NCBI GenBank assembly: GCA_015654715.1
Contig: JAATGK010000031.1
Location: 1 to 5,365 of the forward strand
Direction: 5' to 3'
Source of the DNA: Alphaproteobacteria bacterium
GTDB taxonomy: Bacteria; Pseudomonadota; Alphaproteobacteria; Micropepsales; Micropepsaceae
DNA: 5,365 nt
A program made the position numbers and the translations under genes. This document shows positions 1-5,365 of this stretch, in pieces. The notes under the pieces were generated by a model. The model was not told where the DNA came from, made no database searches, and saw only the letters and a program-made list of their open reading frames with translations. Position 1 is the first letter of the stretch, and every line of letters begins with the position of its first letter.

Positions 1-1221
1 ATAGATGCTCTTCAGCGTCCACAACGGCAGGGCCATGTCGAAATTGAAATCGGTGACGATGGCATTTTTCGGCACGGTTGGCCGGAGTGAAAAATAGCGT
101 GAGCCAAGCAGGCCTTTTTCCTCTGCCGTGAAGATGACGAAAAGCACGGAACGGCACGGCCGTGGTCCGGATTTCAGGATATGCGCGATATCCAGCACTG
201 TTGCCACGCCGGAAGCATCGTCCATGGCCCCGTTGTAGATGCGGTCGCCTTTGATCGGATCGCCGATGCCCAGGTGATCGAGATGCGCCGAAACGGCCAC
301 ATATTCTTTTGCCAGTTTCGGATCGCTGCCCTCGAGTTTGGCGACCAGGTTCGGTGAGATGATCTCTTGGTGCTCGCTGGCAACGGTCGCTTTAAGGCGC
401 GACGGCAAGACGAAGTGCGGCAGCGGCTGGGAGGCGTCGGCAAGCGCCGCAAGCTCGGCAAAGCTGTGGCCGGAGCCGGCGAACAGACACTCGGCTTGTT
501 GCGGGTCTACGCTCGCTAAGAAGAAACCTTCGGCGATGTCGCGCAACTTGGCGTCTGCCAAATACATACCGGGCTGATGGGCGATCAGCTTCTGTCGCGC
601 CCAAGGAATCTCGATCTGGCCCTGGGTCGTCAGGGTGATGACGCCCTTGGCGCCGAGCTTGCTCAGTTGTTGGAGCCGCAAGAAACGGGCGTTGGATTTG
701 ACCGGGCCGGAAATATCCGCCGGGCCGCCGGACAGAACGACGACGATCTTGCCTTTCAGGTCTTGTCCGGAGAAATCATCATGTCCTTGTCCTGGCAGAT
801 GCAGACCGTAGCCGATGAAAACGAGCGGCGCGTCAAGCGTGGCGGGTCGCGGCCCGCCGGCAGCGGAGATGATGATGTCCTCACCCGAATGGAGTGTATC
901 ACTGGTCCCGTTTGGCGCGATCAACTGGACTGTGGAGGCGGCCTGATCGACGGTCTGCTGTTCGAAACGAACGGGCTGCAAAAACCCGTTGGCTCCGGCC
1001 GGCGTCAGTCCCTCCTGCTGAAACCGCTTGAGGACGTAATCGGCGGCCCGGCGGTATCCGTCCGATCCCGTCATACGGCCTTCGTTGGCGTCGTCTGCCA
1101 GGGCCGTAATGTCCGCCCACCACTGAGCCGCAGCCGGCGACAAAGGCGCAGCAGTTTCGCTACGACCCTGCGTTGATAAAACAACAAGAAACGCCAAAGA
1201 CACGCATAGGCGACGAAACAT
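1..1221 (-). CDS. Secreted M28-family zinc metallopeptidase with PA-type insert (C-terminus beyond window edge)
   Basis: Reading the minus strand from ATG at 1221 gives 407 codons without a stop, running off the left edge. A TAA lies in frame 9 nt upstream, so this is the first possible start. Residues 1 to about 22 form a signal peptide (basic FRR, then a hydrophobic LCVSLAFLVVLS core), so export is expected. Residues about 130-275 look like a PA-type insert (VFIGYGLHLPG, LKGKIVVVLSGGP). The catalytic domain follows with M28 metal motifs: SAHLDHLG (H313, D315), NGAMDDASG (bridging Asp, D334 or D335), TAEEKGLLGS (E367 general base, E368 ligand) and NFDM (D395 ligand). In this family these residues hold two zinc ions for aminopeptidase-type hydrolysis. 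Relatives are usually about 540-560 residues, so roughly 130-150 residues, including the final His ligand, should lie outside. The gene is divergent from the receptor. M28 assignment is firm; the peptide substrate is unknown, and neither integrity nor activity can be judged without the missing end. Confidence 0.93.
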   Translation of the reverse strand, partial: MFRRLCVSLAFLVVLSTQGRSETAAPLSPAAAQWWADITALADDANEGRMTGSDGYRRAADYVLKRFQQEGLTPAGANGFLQPVRFEQQTVDQAASTVQLIAPNGTSDTLHSGEDIIISAAGGPRPATLDAPLVFIGYGLHLPGQGHDDFSGQDLKGKIVVVLSGGPADISGPVKSNARFLRLQQLSKLGAKGVITLTTQGQIEIPWARQKLIAHQPGMYLADAKLRDIAEGFFLASVDPQQAECLFAGSGHSFAELAALADASQPLPHFVLPSRLKATVASEHQEIISPNLVAKLEGSDPKLAKEYVAVSAHLDHLGIGDPIKGDRIYNGAMDDASGVATVLDIAHILKSGPRPCRSVLFVIFTAEEKGLLGSRYFSLRPTVPKNAIVTDFNFDMALPLWTLKSIY

Positions 1222-1231
1222 GAGACGTTAT

Positions 1232-1236
1232 CTCCC
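1232..1236 (-). promoter_or_regulatory. Ribosome binding site of the M28 peptidase
   Basis: The minus strand reads GGGAG at 1236-1232, 10 nt before the ATG at 1221. This is the long end of the normal range. Together with the in-frame TAA between them it fixes the start codon. Confidence 0.65.
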
Positions 1237-1247
1237 GTTTATGCCGG

Positions 1248-1280
1248 TGCAGCATGACTGCATCCGTACTGCAAATTGCA
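1248..1280. promoter_or_regulatory. Cluster of TGCA-type palindromes in the peptidase leader (putative operator)
   Basis: Two inverted repeats lie 7 nt apart: TGCAG-CATGA-CTGCA (1248-1262) and TGCAA-A-TTGCA (1270-1280). ACTGCA also occurs as a direct repeat at 1257 and 1268, 11 nt apart, about one helical turn. The cluster sits between the predicted peptidase -10 and its start codon, where a bound repressor could block transcription. Half-sites of the TGCAA/TTGCA kind recall metal-regulator boxes described in alphaproteobacteria, but the spacing differs, so no regulator is named. The palindromes are visible; an operator role is inference. Confidence 0.35.
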
Positions 1281-1319
1281 TCGTTGTGAGGGTGACCGCG
1301 TAATACCGGTTGTGTCGCG

Positions 1320-1351
1320 ATTATATTCTGCAATGTGGTTGTTCGATCCAA
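1320..1351 (-). promoter_or_regulatory. Putative promoter of the M28 peptidase
   Basis: The minus strand carries a perfect TATAAT at 1325-1320, about 99 nt upstream of the peptidase ATG. The best -35-like hexamer is TTGGAT at 1351-1346, but its spacer is 20 nt, longer than the usual 16-18. At 17 nt the hexamer is a poor GATCGA. An A-rich run (minus strand at about 1364-1352) could act as an UP-like element. The -10 is convincing; the -35 is weak, which suggests activation by a bound protein or a different sigma factor. Confidence 0.4.
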
Positions 1352-1370
1352 ACTTTTTTATTTCCCGACG

Positions 1371-1388
1371 TTCGCGAAACGGATCCGT
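1371..1388. repeat. Two abutting perfect palindromes in the divergent intergenic region
   Basis: TTCGCGAA (1371-1378, 8 bp) is followed immediately by ACGGATCCGT (1379-1388, 10 bp). Each is perfectly self-complementary. They lie between the putative peptidase promoter and the CGATA array, where a shared regulator of both divergent genes could bind. Palindromes this short can arise by chance, so the functional claim is weak. Confidence 0.3.
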
Positions 1389-1424
1389 GTCGTTCGTGCA
1401 TCACCGAGCATCAAAACATTAAGA

Positions 1425-1458
1425 CGATATACTCGATACAATCGATAGAGTATTGACT
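1425..1458. repeat. Three CGATA direct repeats (9-nt period) within an inverted repeat, overlapping a TTGACT -35-like hexamer
   Basis: CGATA begins at 1425, 1434 and 1443, giving three consecutive 9-nt units (CGATATACT, CGATACAAT, CGATAGAGT). Superimposed are an inverted repeat ATACTC...GAGTAT (1429-1434 with 1448-1453) and an inner TCGAT-ACA-ATCGA (1433-1445). TTGACT at 1453-1458 resembles a -35 box on the plus strand; 17 nt downstream is only TCCATT, a poor -10. TATACT (1428-1433) and TACAAT (1437-1442) resemble -10 boxes but lack good -35 partners. The site is about 290-320 nt upstream of the receptor start and is the best candidate for its promoter and operator region. Repeats and spacing are direct observations; the regulatory role is inferred. 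Confidence 0.4.
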
Positions 1459-1744
1459 TCGCGACTGGTGTGCAATCCATTTGGTGCTTGAAAAATGCAA
1501 GAAAGGCTGTGCCGCGTGAAGTCCGTTCCCGAACTGCACTCAGGTTAGAAGGTCGCCATTAGCAGCAAGCGTGCTCGCCGAGTTTTCCCGGCAGCCGTCG
1601 CAATAGGAGGGGCTCTCACTGTTGATTGCTGAAAAATCGAGCCCGCCTATCTGAAATTATTCCCGGAATTACGCCTTCGTGCCCAGGGCGGCCAGCGCCC
1701 CTTTGGCAGCGATAGGATTTCTGTTGCCTAAATTGAGGAAGAAA
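1459..1744 (+). other. Long leader before the receptor gene, with short hairpins and no convincing gene
   Basis: If transcription starts near the CGATA/TTGACT region, the receptor mRNA has a leader of roughly 250 nt or more. It contains GGGCTC (1610-1615) complementary to GAGCCC (1639-1644) across a 23-nt loop, just after an AGGAGGGG Shine-Dalgarno-like stretch (1605-1612). It also has a GGGCG-GCCAG-CGCCC hairpin (1686-1700) and a TTCCCGGAA palindrome (1660-1668). A TTG at 1622 followed by nine codons and a TGA could encode a tiny leader peptide, but with 11 nt from GGAGG this is only a possibility. I searched by eye for the conserved core of the cobalamin riboswitch, common before TonB receptors, and did not see it. 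Confidence 0.35.
1735..1738 (+). promoter_or_regulatory. Ribosome binding site that decides the receptor start
   Basis: GAGG lies 6 nt before the ATG at 1745. This supports 1745 over the in-frame GTG at 1679, which would add 22 residues ahead of an otherwise complete signal peptide and has no comparable site in front of it. Confidence 0.75.
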
Positions 1745-4207
1745 ATGAACTCAACACGTTTTGGTTTTCGCGCGGTCCTTCTTTCCACAGCGTTTGCCGG
1801 TTTCTCGTCGTTTTCTGCTGCCAGTGCCGCAACCGAGGCTCAGACGGTATCGGAAGCGGTTGTTGTCACGGGAACGCGCGGCCTAGAGCGAACCGTCACC
1901 AACAGCCCGACGCCGATTGACGTTCTGGCAGGCGCCGACATCACCCAAACGGGCGACACCAGCGTTCTTTCAGCCCTCAACACGCTGGTGCCCTCATTCA
2001 ACGAGCCGGATCGGGCAGGCGGCTCGACGGCGACGGTCATTCACACCGGCGGCCTTCGCGGCCTTAATCCTGACCAGACCTTGATCCTGGTCAACGGCAA
2101 GCGCCGGCACGCGACGTCTCTGATCAACGCCGTATCGTCGCTTTACAACGGATCGGTGCCGGTCGACCTCGATCTGATTCCGGCTTCGGCCATCGATCAT
2201 ATCGAAGTATTGCGCGACGGCGCCGCCGCACAGTACGGCTCGGATGCCATTGCCGGCGTCATCAACATCATCTTGAAAAGCGATAGCAAAGGCGTCTCCG
2301 CCAGCGCTTCCGCCGGCCAGAACGACGATCGTGACGATGGCCAGCGCTATTCGCTATTGGGGCATGCAGGCTTTGATCTCGGCGGTGCGGGCTTTGTCAA
2401 TGTTTCGCTCAGCGCCAAGGATCAGGCGGCAGCGAACCGGGCTATTCCCATCTCGTCGTCGATCGCCCTCTACAACCCCGTCGGCGGCCATCCCGACCCG
2501 CGCGAAGCCACGATCGATCGCCTCGTCACCACGAATTACGGCACCATGCCACAGCGCAGCGTTATTTTCGGCTACAACGCCGAGTACCATGCGGGCGACA
2601 TTGAATTTTACTCCGACGGCACGGTGGCCAAACGCATCTCCGATCTAAACTCGACTTTCCGGGCGCCGAACAACGTTGTGTCGCTTCCGGAAGTCTATCC
2701 CAATGGCTTCCGGCCACGGGAAGTCATCAACGAAGTCGACTATGAAGGCATCGTCGGGGCGCGCGGGACCGTCGACGGTTGGGATTGGGATCTCAGCTCC
2801 AGCTATGGCACGAACCAAGCGCGTCTGACGGCGGACCACAGCCTTAACGCGTCACTAGGTCCGACGGGCCCAACCTCATTCTATCTTGGCCGCCTTTCGA
2901 CCTCGGAATGGGTGAATTCACTCGACATCACCCGGAACATCGAGCTCGCCGGTTCGCTCCACATCTCGGCCGGTTTGCAGCATCGCTTGGAAACCTATGC
3001 CATCCGGGATGGGGATATCGCCGCTTCGGCTGCGGGAACCTACGTTATTCCGGCCGGTCAGCCCAACGCCGGTTCGCGCCCAGCACCTGGCGTACAAGGT
3101 GCCACCGGCATCAGCACCGCGGATGCGGGACACGCCGCGCGGAATAACTTGGCGGCCTACATCGATCTCACCTACGATCCGACGCCGAATTTGACCATTT
3201 CCACGGCGGGCCGCTTCGAACATTACGATGACGCCAGCGGCGACACGGCGATTGGAAAATTCAATGTTCGCTATGCGGTATCGCCGTGGCTGTCGCTGCG
3301 CAGCGACATCAACACTGGCTTCCGCGCCCCCGCCTTGGCACAGGAAATATGGGCGACGACGACGGGTCAGTTTCAACTCATCGGCGGCGTCATGACCTTG
3401 CTGAACATCAAGGCCTTGCCGGTGAATTCGCCCTCGGCCATCGCGCTCGGCGCCACGCCGCTGCAGCCGGAAACCTCGCTGAACTACAGTGCCGGTGTTG
3501 TCCTCACGCCGCTCAATGACTTTATCCTGACCGTGGACGCCTATTCCATCGACGTCTACAAGCGCATCGAGCCTACCGGCACGCTGACCGGCACCGCCGT
3601 CAGCAATATCCTGGTGAAGAACGGTCTGCCCTCCAATATCAGCGCAACGTATTTTACCAACGCCATCAATACCCGGACGCAAGGGCTGGATGCGGTGGCG
3701 ACCTACGGGCTCGACCTCGGCGCCTTTGGCCATACCACCCTCAACGCCGGCTTCAATTACAACGTCAACACGATCACGCACATTATTCCCAATCCCTCGC
3801 AACTCAGTTCGCTGGGGGCGAATTACGTGATCTTCGACCGTCTGTCGCAGGGCAACCTCACGACGCTGCTGCCGAAGACGAAGGTGTCGCTCGGCGATAG
3901 CTGGACGTGGTCCGATTTCACCCTCACCACGCGTGCCGTCCGCTATGGCAGCTATGTCATCCGTCAGAATGCGGCCGCGTCGGACCGGGCGTTCAATGCG
4001 AAGTGGATCATCGATGCCGAATTTTCCTGGCAAGCGACGGATACCTTCAACATCGCGATCGGCGCCGACAATCTGCTGAACGTCTATCCCAGCGAGAACG
4101 GCATCTTGAATACGTCGCTCGGCTCGCAACAATACGGCAGCAGCCCGCCGTCCCCATTCGGCTTCACTGGCGGCTACTATTACGGCCGCTTGAGCATCAG
4201 CCTGTGA
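1745..4207 (+). CDS. TonB-dependent outer-membrane receptor
   Basis: An 820-residue receptor that should import a scarce substrate across the outer membrane using TonB-ExbBD energy. Residues 1 to 28 or 29 are a Sec signal peptide ending SAASAA. A TonB-box-like AVVVTG lies at 38-43. The plug (about 46-178) contains LRGLNPDQTLILVNGKRRH (104-122), IPASAIDHIEVLRDGAAAQYG (145-165) and SDAIAGVINIIL (166-177), the signature of a large receptor subfamily common in alphaproteobacteria and xanthomonads. The barrel fills the rest, with family landmarks TGFRAPALAQ (524-533), TNAINTRTQGLD (638-649) and DNLLNVYP (775-782). The chain ends RLSISL, a less typical C-terminus than the usual aromatic residue. 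ATG 1745 is chosen because GAGG precedes it and the signal peptide begins there. The gene heads a probable operon with the small exported protein and is divergent from the M28 peptidase. No FecA-type N-terminal signalling domain is visible. Family is certain; substrate (siderophore, peptide, carbohydrate or other) cannot be deduced. Confidence 0.96.
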   Translation: MNSTRFGFRAVLLSTAFAGFSSFSAASAATEAQTVSEAVVVTGTRGLERTVTNSPTPIDVLAGADITQTGDTSVLSALNTLVPSFNEPDRAGGSTATVIHTGGLRGLNPDQTLILVNGKRRHATSLINAVSSLYNGSVPVDLDLIPASAIDHIEVLRDGAAAQYGSDAIAGVINIILKSDSKGVSASASAGQNDDRDDGQRYSLLGHAGFDLGGAGFVNVSLSAKDQAAANRAIPISSSIALYNPVGGHPDPREATIDRLVTTNYGTMPQRSVIFGYNAEYHAGDIEFYSDGTVAKRISDLNSTFRAPNNVVSLPEVYPNGFRPREVINEVDYEGIVGARGTVDGWDWDLSSSYGTNQARLTADHSLNASLGPTGPTSFYLGRLSTSEWVNSLDITRNIELAGSLHISAGLQHRLETYAIRDGDIAASAAGTYVIPAGQPNAGSRPAPGVQGATGISTADAGHAARNNLAAYIDLTYDPTPNLTISTAGRFEHYDDASGDTAIGKFNVRYAVSPWLSLRSDINTGFRAPALAQEIWATTTGQFQLIGGVMTLLNIKALPVNSPSAIALGATPLQPETSLNYSAGVVLTPLNDFILTVDAYSIDVYKRIEPTGTLTGTAVSNILVKNGLPSNISATYFTNAINTRTQGLDAVATYGLDLGAFGHTTLNAGFNYNVNTITHIIPNPSQLSSLGANYVIFDRLSQGNLTTLLPKTKVSLGDSWTWSDFTLTTRAVRYGSYVIRQNAAASDRAFNAKWIIDAEFSWQATDTFNIAIGADNLLNVYPSENGILNTSLGSQQYGSSPPSPFGFTGGYYYGRLSISL

Positions 4208-4218
4208 ACGGAAAAACT

Positions 4219-4228
4219 GGAGTTAAGG
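4219..4228 (+). promoter_or_regulatory. Two overlapping Shine-Dalgarno options for the small exported protein
   Basis: GGAG (4219-4222) is 7 nt before ATG 4230, and AAGG (4225-4228) is 7 nt before a second in-frame ATG at 4236. Both starts give the same signal peptide apart from two N-terminal residues, so the sequence does not decide between them. Confidence 0.55.
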
Positions 4229-4229
4229 T

Positions 4230-4703
4230 ATGACTATGTCCAAGATCATCACTGCGGGCCTCGCGTTACTGATGTTCGCAAGCGCGGCAGCGGCCCAATC
4301 CAATTATTCGGGCTCCTGGCACTCGCTCGCGGAGCGTTCGAGCTGGAGCGACGGCGCCTTCCCGAAAGGCTTCAGCTTGACCATCGATCTGAAGTTTGAA
4401 GACAACAAGCTCGTCTATAGTTCCGCCAACGATACCGACAAGAATGCCGTCCAGCATTTGAGTTGGACGGCGCCGTTGGATGGGACCATCGCGCCCGTCG
4501 CTGGCCAGCCGCGGTTCAACCAAGTCTCCGTCAAGCCGCTTGGCTCGAACCAGTACCAGATTCTGGAACTGAAGGACGGCGACGTGATCGTAGGAGAACT
4601 CTGGACCTTCCTGCCCGACAAGAAAACCGTGGTCCGCTGGGGCATTGGCAAGTCGCCAGCCGGCGTCTCGCGTGCCTTCATCGAGTACTTCGCGCGAAAA
4701 TAA
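4230..4703 (+). CDS. Small exported beta-rich protein of unknown function, co-transcribed with the receptor
   Basis: A 157-residue protein (155 if ATG 4236 is used). Residues 1-22 are a clear signal peptide (MTMSK, hydrophobic core, AAAA then Q23), with no lipobox cysteine, so it is probably periplasmic or secreted. The mature part has no cysteine and no further membrane segment. It begins YSGSWHS, continues with FPKGFSLTIDLKFEDNKLVYSS (52-residue region onward), QVSVKPLGSNQYQILELKDGDVIVGE and a tail FIEYFARK. The pattern of alternating strands, a GSW near the mature start and a late K-x-G-x-x-VG-E segment resembles small lipocalin-like periplasmic proteins opening with an SGTW motif, but I do not recognise a named family. 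It starts 22 nt after the receptor stop and is followed by a strong terminator, so it is very likely the second and last gene of the operon. It could bind the receptor's substrate or be an accessory factor; that is inference. The ORF is firm, the function open. Confidence 0.85.
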   Translation: MTMSKIITAGLALLMFASAAAAQSNYSGSWHSLAERSSWSDGAFPKGFSLTIDLKFEDNKLVYSSANDTDKNAVQHLSWTAPLDGTIAPVAGQPRFNQVSVKPLGSNQYQILELKDGDVIVGELWTFLPDKKTVVRWGIGKSPAGVSRAFIEYFARK

Positions 4704-4723
4704 TCTCTGTTATGGCCTTCATC

Positions 4724-4766
4724 AGACGGCGTCAGGTTCCAACGAATCTGGTGCCGTCTTCCTTTT
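4724..4766 (+). terminator. Intrinsic terminator of the receptor operon
   Basis: Left arm AGACGGCGTCAGGTTC (4724-4739) pairs over all 16 positions with GAATCTGGTGCCGTCT (4744-4759) around a CAAC tetraloop. Thirteen pairs are Watson-Crick and three are G-U wobbles. TCCTTTT (4760-4766) follows. It begins 20 nt after the stop codon of the small exported protein. On the minus strand the hairpin is not followed by a T-run, so it should act only on plus-strand transcripts. Confidence 0.88.
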
Positions 4767-5027
4767 GACCCGGGTGGCTGGCGTAGTGATCCCTCGGCCA
4801 TCGGCGCGCGCAAAGTACGAGCAAGCCGAAATCACGAAGCTCGATCCCCTATGCGCACAGGGCGGGGCCCAACTTCGGCACGTCGTTTTTCCCACGAGAT
4901 GACGCCGCCGAATTACACAGCACCGTCCGGTGCACCCTCAAATCTTGGGAAGCCTATGCGTATGGCCAACACATCCGCTTTCAGGAGCTCCATCTCCGCC
5001 CTCCATTTGCGAAAGGTATTCAGTCAA

Positions 5028-5041
5028 GTTGCATGTGCAAC
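5028..5041. repeat. Palindrome GTTGCA-TG-TGCAAC
   Basis: Six-bp arms are separated by 2 nt. The TTGCA/TGCAA half-sites match those in the peptidase leader at 1270-1280. No promoter or gene start is evident beside it, so an operator role is unproven. Confidence 0.3.
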
Positions 5042-5054
5042 AAGGCGAGAGATA

Positions 5055-5074
5055 TCGGCCGCTCTCGCGGTTGA
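5055..5074 (+). other. Short GC-rich hairpin in the intergenic region
   Basis: TCGGCCGC pairs with GCGGTTGA across a TCTC loop, 8 bp with two G-U pairs. It forms well only in plus-strand RNA. It is followed by AATTATTC rather than a T-run, so it is not a standard terminator. Function unknown. Confidence 0.25.
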
Positions 5075-5233
5075 AATTATTCACAGCCGGAAGTCTGTGA
5101 TGTGCCGCGCGCTGTTTTGTTTTGGCTCAGCACAAGCTCCACAAGCCGACAATTTATCCCATAAGCGTCAGTAAGTTAGTTGCCTGTTTTGGCATCACGC
5201 TCCGCCTTTGGCTTTGTCCTGTCGCCTGCCGCT

Positions 5234-5365
5234 CTATCCCAGCACCACACTGACCTTGTGAACTTTGCCGTCGTCTGTCAGCGGGATGTGTAGCGGGCTT
5301 TGCGGCAGGGGCTTGCCGTCGAGGTTCGCGGCGGTGATGCCGCGTTCCACGCCGCGCGGATTTTC
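5234..5365 (-). CDS. C-terminal end of a GH94-type protein, possibly a cyclic beta-1,2-glucan synthase (N-terminus beyond window edge)
   Basis: The minus strand, read from the right edge, gives 43 codons then TAG at 5236-5234. The peptide opens ENPRGVERGI, has LDGKPLP in the middle and ends HIPLTDDGKVHKVSVVLG. From recalled family features, the combination of N-P-x-G-V-x-R-G, V/L-DG, I-P-L-x-D-D-G, H-x-V and a terminal VLG is characteristic of the last beta-sandwich strands of glycoside hydrolase family 94, including cellobiose and chitobiose phosphorylases and the C-terminal phosphorylase domain of NdvB/ChvB-type cyclic glucan synthases. No catalytic residue lies in the visible part, so enzyme type and activity cannot be told. 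It is convergent with the receptor operon, leaving about 470 nt between it and that operon's terminator, and is probably an independent gene. Stop and frame are clear; the family call is moderately sure. Confidence 0.65.
   Translation of the reverse strand, partial: ENPRGVERGITAANLDGKPLPQSPLHIPLTDDGKVHKVSVVLG

Larger units (their letters stand above)
4767..5233. other. Intergenic stretch between convergent genes, no convincing gene
   Basis: About 470 nt lie between the operon terminator and the stop of the minus-strand GH94-like gene. The longest plus-strand frame (4851-5174) has no ribosome binding site and an unfamiliar composition; other frames on both strands are short. Visible structures are GCACCG-TC-CGGTGC (4920-4933), GTTGCA-TG-TGCAAC (5028-5041), an 8-bp hairpin (5055-5074), a TCACAG/CTGTGA inverted repeat around 5084-5103, and a CACAAGC direct repeat (5131 and 5140). 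I did not find a good intrinsic terminator for the minus-strand gene. The region may hold a decayed gene or an unannotated RNA, but nothing in it can be named. Confidence 0.5.

Noticed and set aside
577..1176. 199-codon plus-strand frame
   Set aside because: It lies antisense within the M28 peptidase, whose minus-strand frame carries clear catalytic motifs; its own translation shows no recognisable domain.
1160..1351. 63-codon minus-strand frame overlapping the peptidase promoter and start
   Set aside because: It would cover the TATAAT box, leader and ribosome binding site of the peptidase in another frame, and has no family features.
1679..1744. GTG start extending the receptor by 22 residues
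   Set aside because: No good ribosome binding site, and the signal peptide begins properly at ATG 1745 with GAGG in front.
1459..1744. Cobalamin riboswitch upstream of a TonB receptor
   Set aside because: Considered because it is common in this position, but the conserved core segments were not seen by eye.
2918..4132. 404-codon minus-strand frame
   Set aside because: It is antisense to the barrel of the TonB receptor, is extremely rich in Arg, Gly and Asp, and lacks domain features; a typical shadow in GC-rich coding DNA.
4851..5174. 107-codon plus-strand frame in the intergenic stretch
   Set aside because: No Shine-Dalgarno before the ATG, no recognisable motif, odd composition; could be a decayed gene but not supportable as a real one.
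5181..5212. Terminator for the minus-strand GH94-like gene
   Set aside because: TGCC/GGCA (5181-5194) and GCC/GGC (5204-5212) form only 3-4 bp stems without a following T-run on the minus strand.

Overview
The window looks like a piece of chromosome from a moderately GC-rich Gram-negative bacterium, most likely an alphaproteobacterium or a relative with a similar envelope. The reasons are a TonB-dependent outer-membrane receptor of a subfamily common in Caulobacterales, Sphingomonadales and similar lineages, Sec-type signal peptides on all three genes whose start is visible, and the C-terminus of a GH94-type enzyme resembling cyclic beta-1,2-glucan synthases. The lineage is inferred from protein style only; no rRNA or other marker is present.

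Layout. (1) 1-1221, minus strand: the N-terminal 407 codons of a secreted M28-family zinc metallopeptidase with a PA-type insert. The frame is open throughout and runs off the left edge. (2) 1222-1744: a divergent regulatory region. It holds a perfect TATAAT -10 for the peptidase, TGCA-type palindromes in the peptidase leader, two abutting perfect palindromes, a three-copy CGATA direct repeat with a 9-nt period inside an inverted repeat, and a long structured leader before the receptor. (3) 1745-4207, plus: an 820-residue TonB-dependent receptor with signal peptide, TonB-box-like segment, plug and barrel. (4) 4230-4703, plus: a small exported beta-rich protein of unknown function, 22 nt behind the receptor and probably co-transcribed. 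(5) 4724-4766: a strong intrinsic terminator ending this two-gene unit. (6) 4767-5233: about 470 nt with no convincing gene. (7) 5234-5365, minus: the last 43 codons of a convergent gene, probably GH94.

How it may work together. A secreted peptidase transcribed divergently from a TonB-dependent receptor and a small periplasmic or secreted protein suggests a nutrient-scavenging locus: extracytoplasmic hydrolysis plus active outer-membrane import. The substrate cannot be read from the sequence. The GH94 gene is convergent and probably a separate unit. I see no mobile element, CRISPR array, tRNA, rRNA or recognisable riboswitch. I found no clear evidence of an entirely new system. The points most worth checking are the CGATA array, the TGCA palindromes, and the receptor plus small-protein pair.
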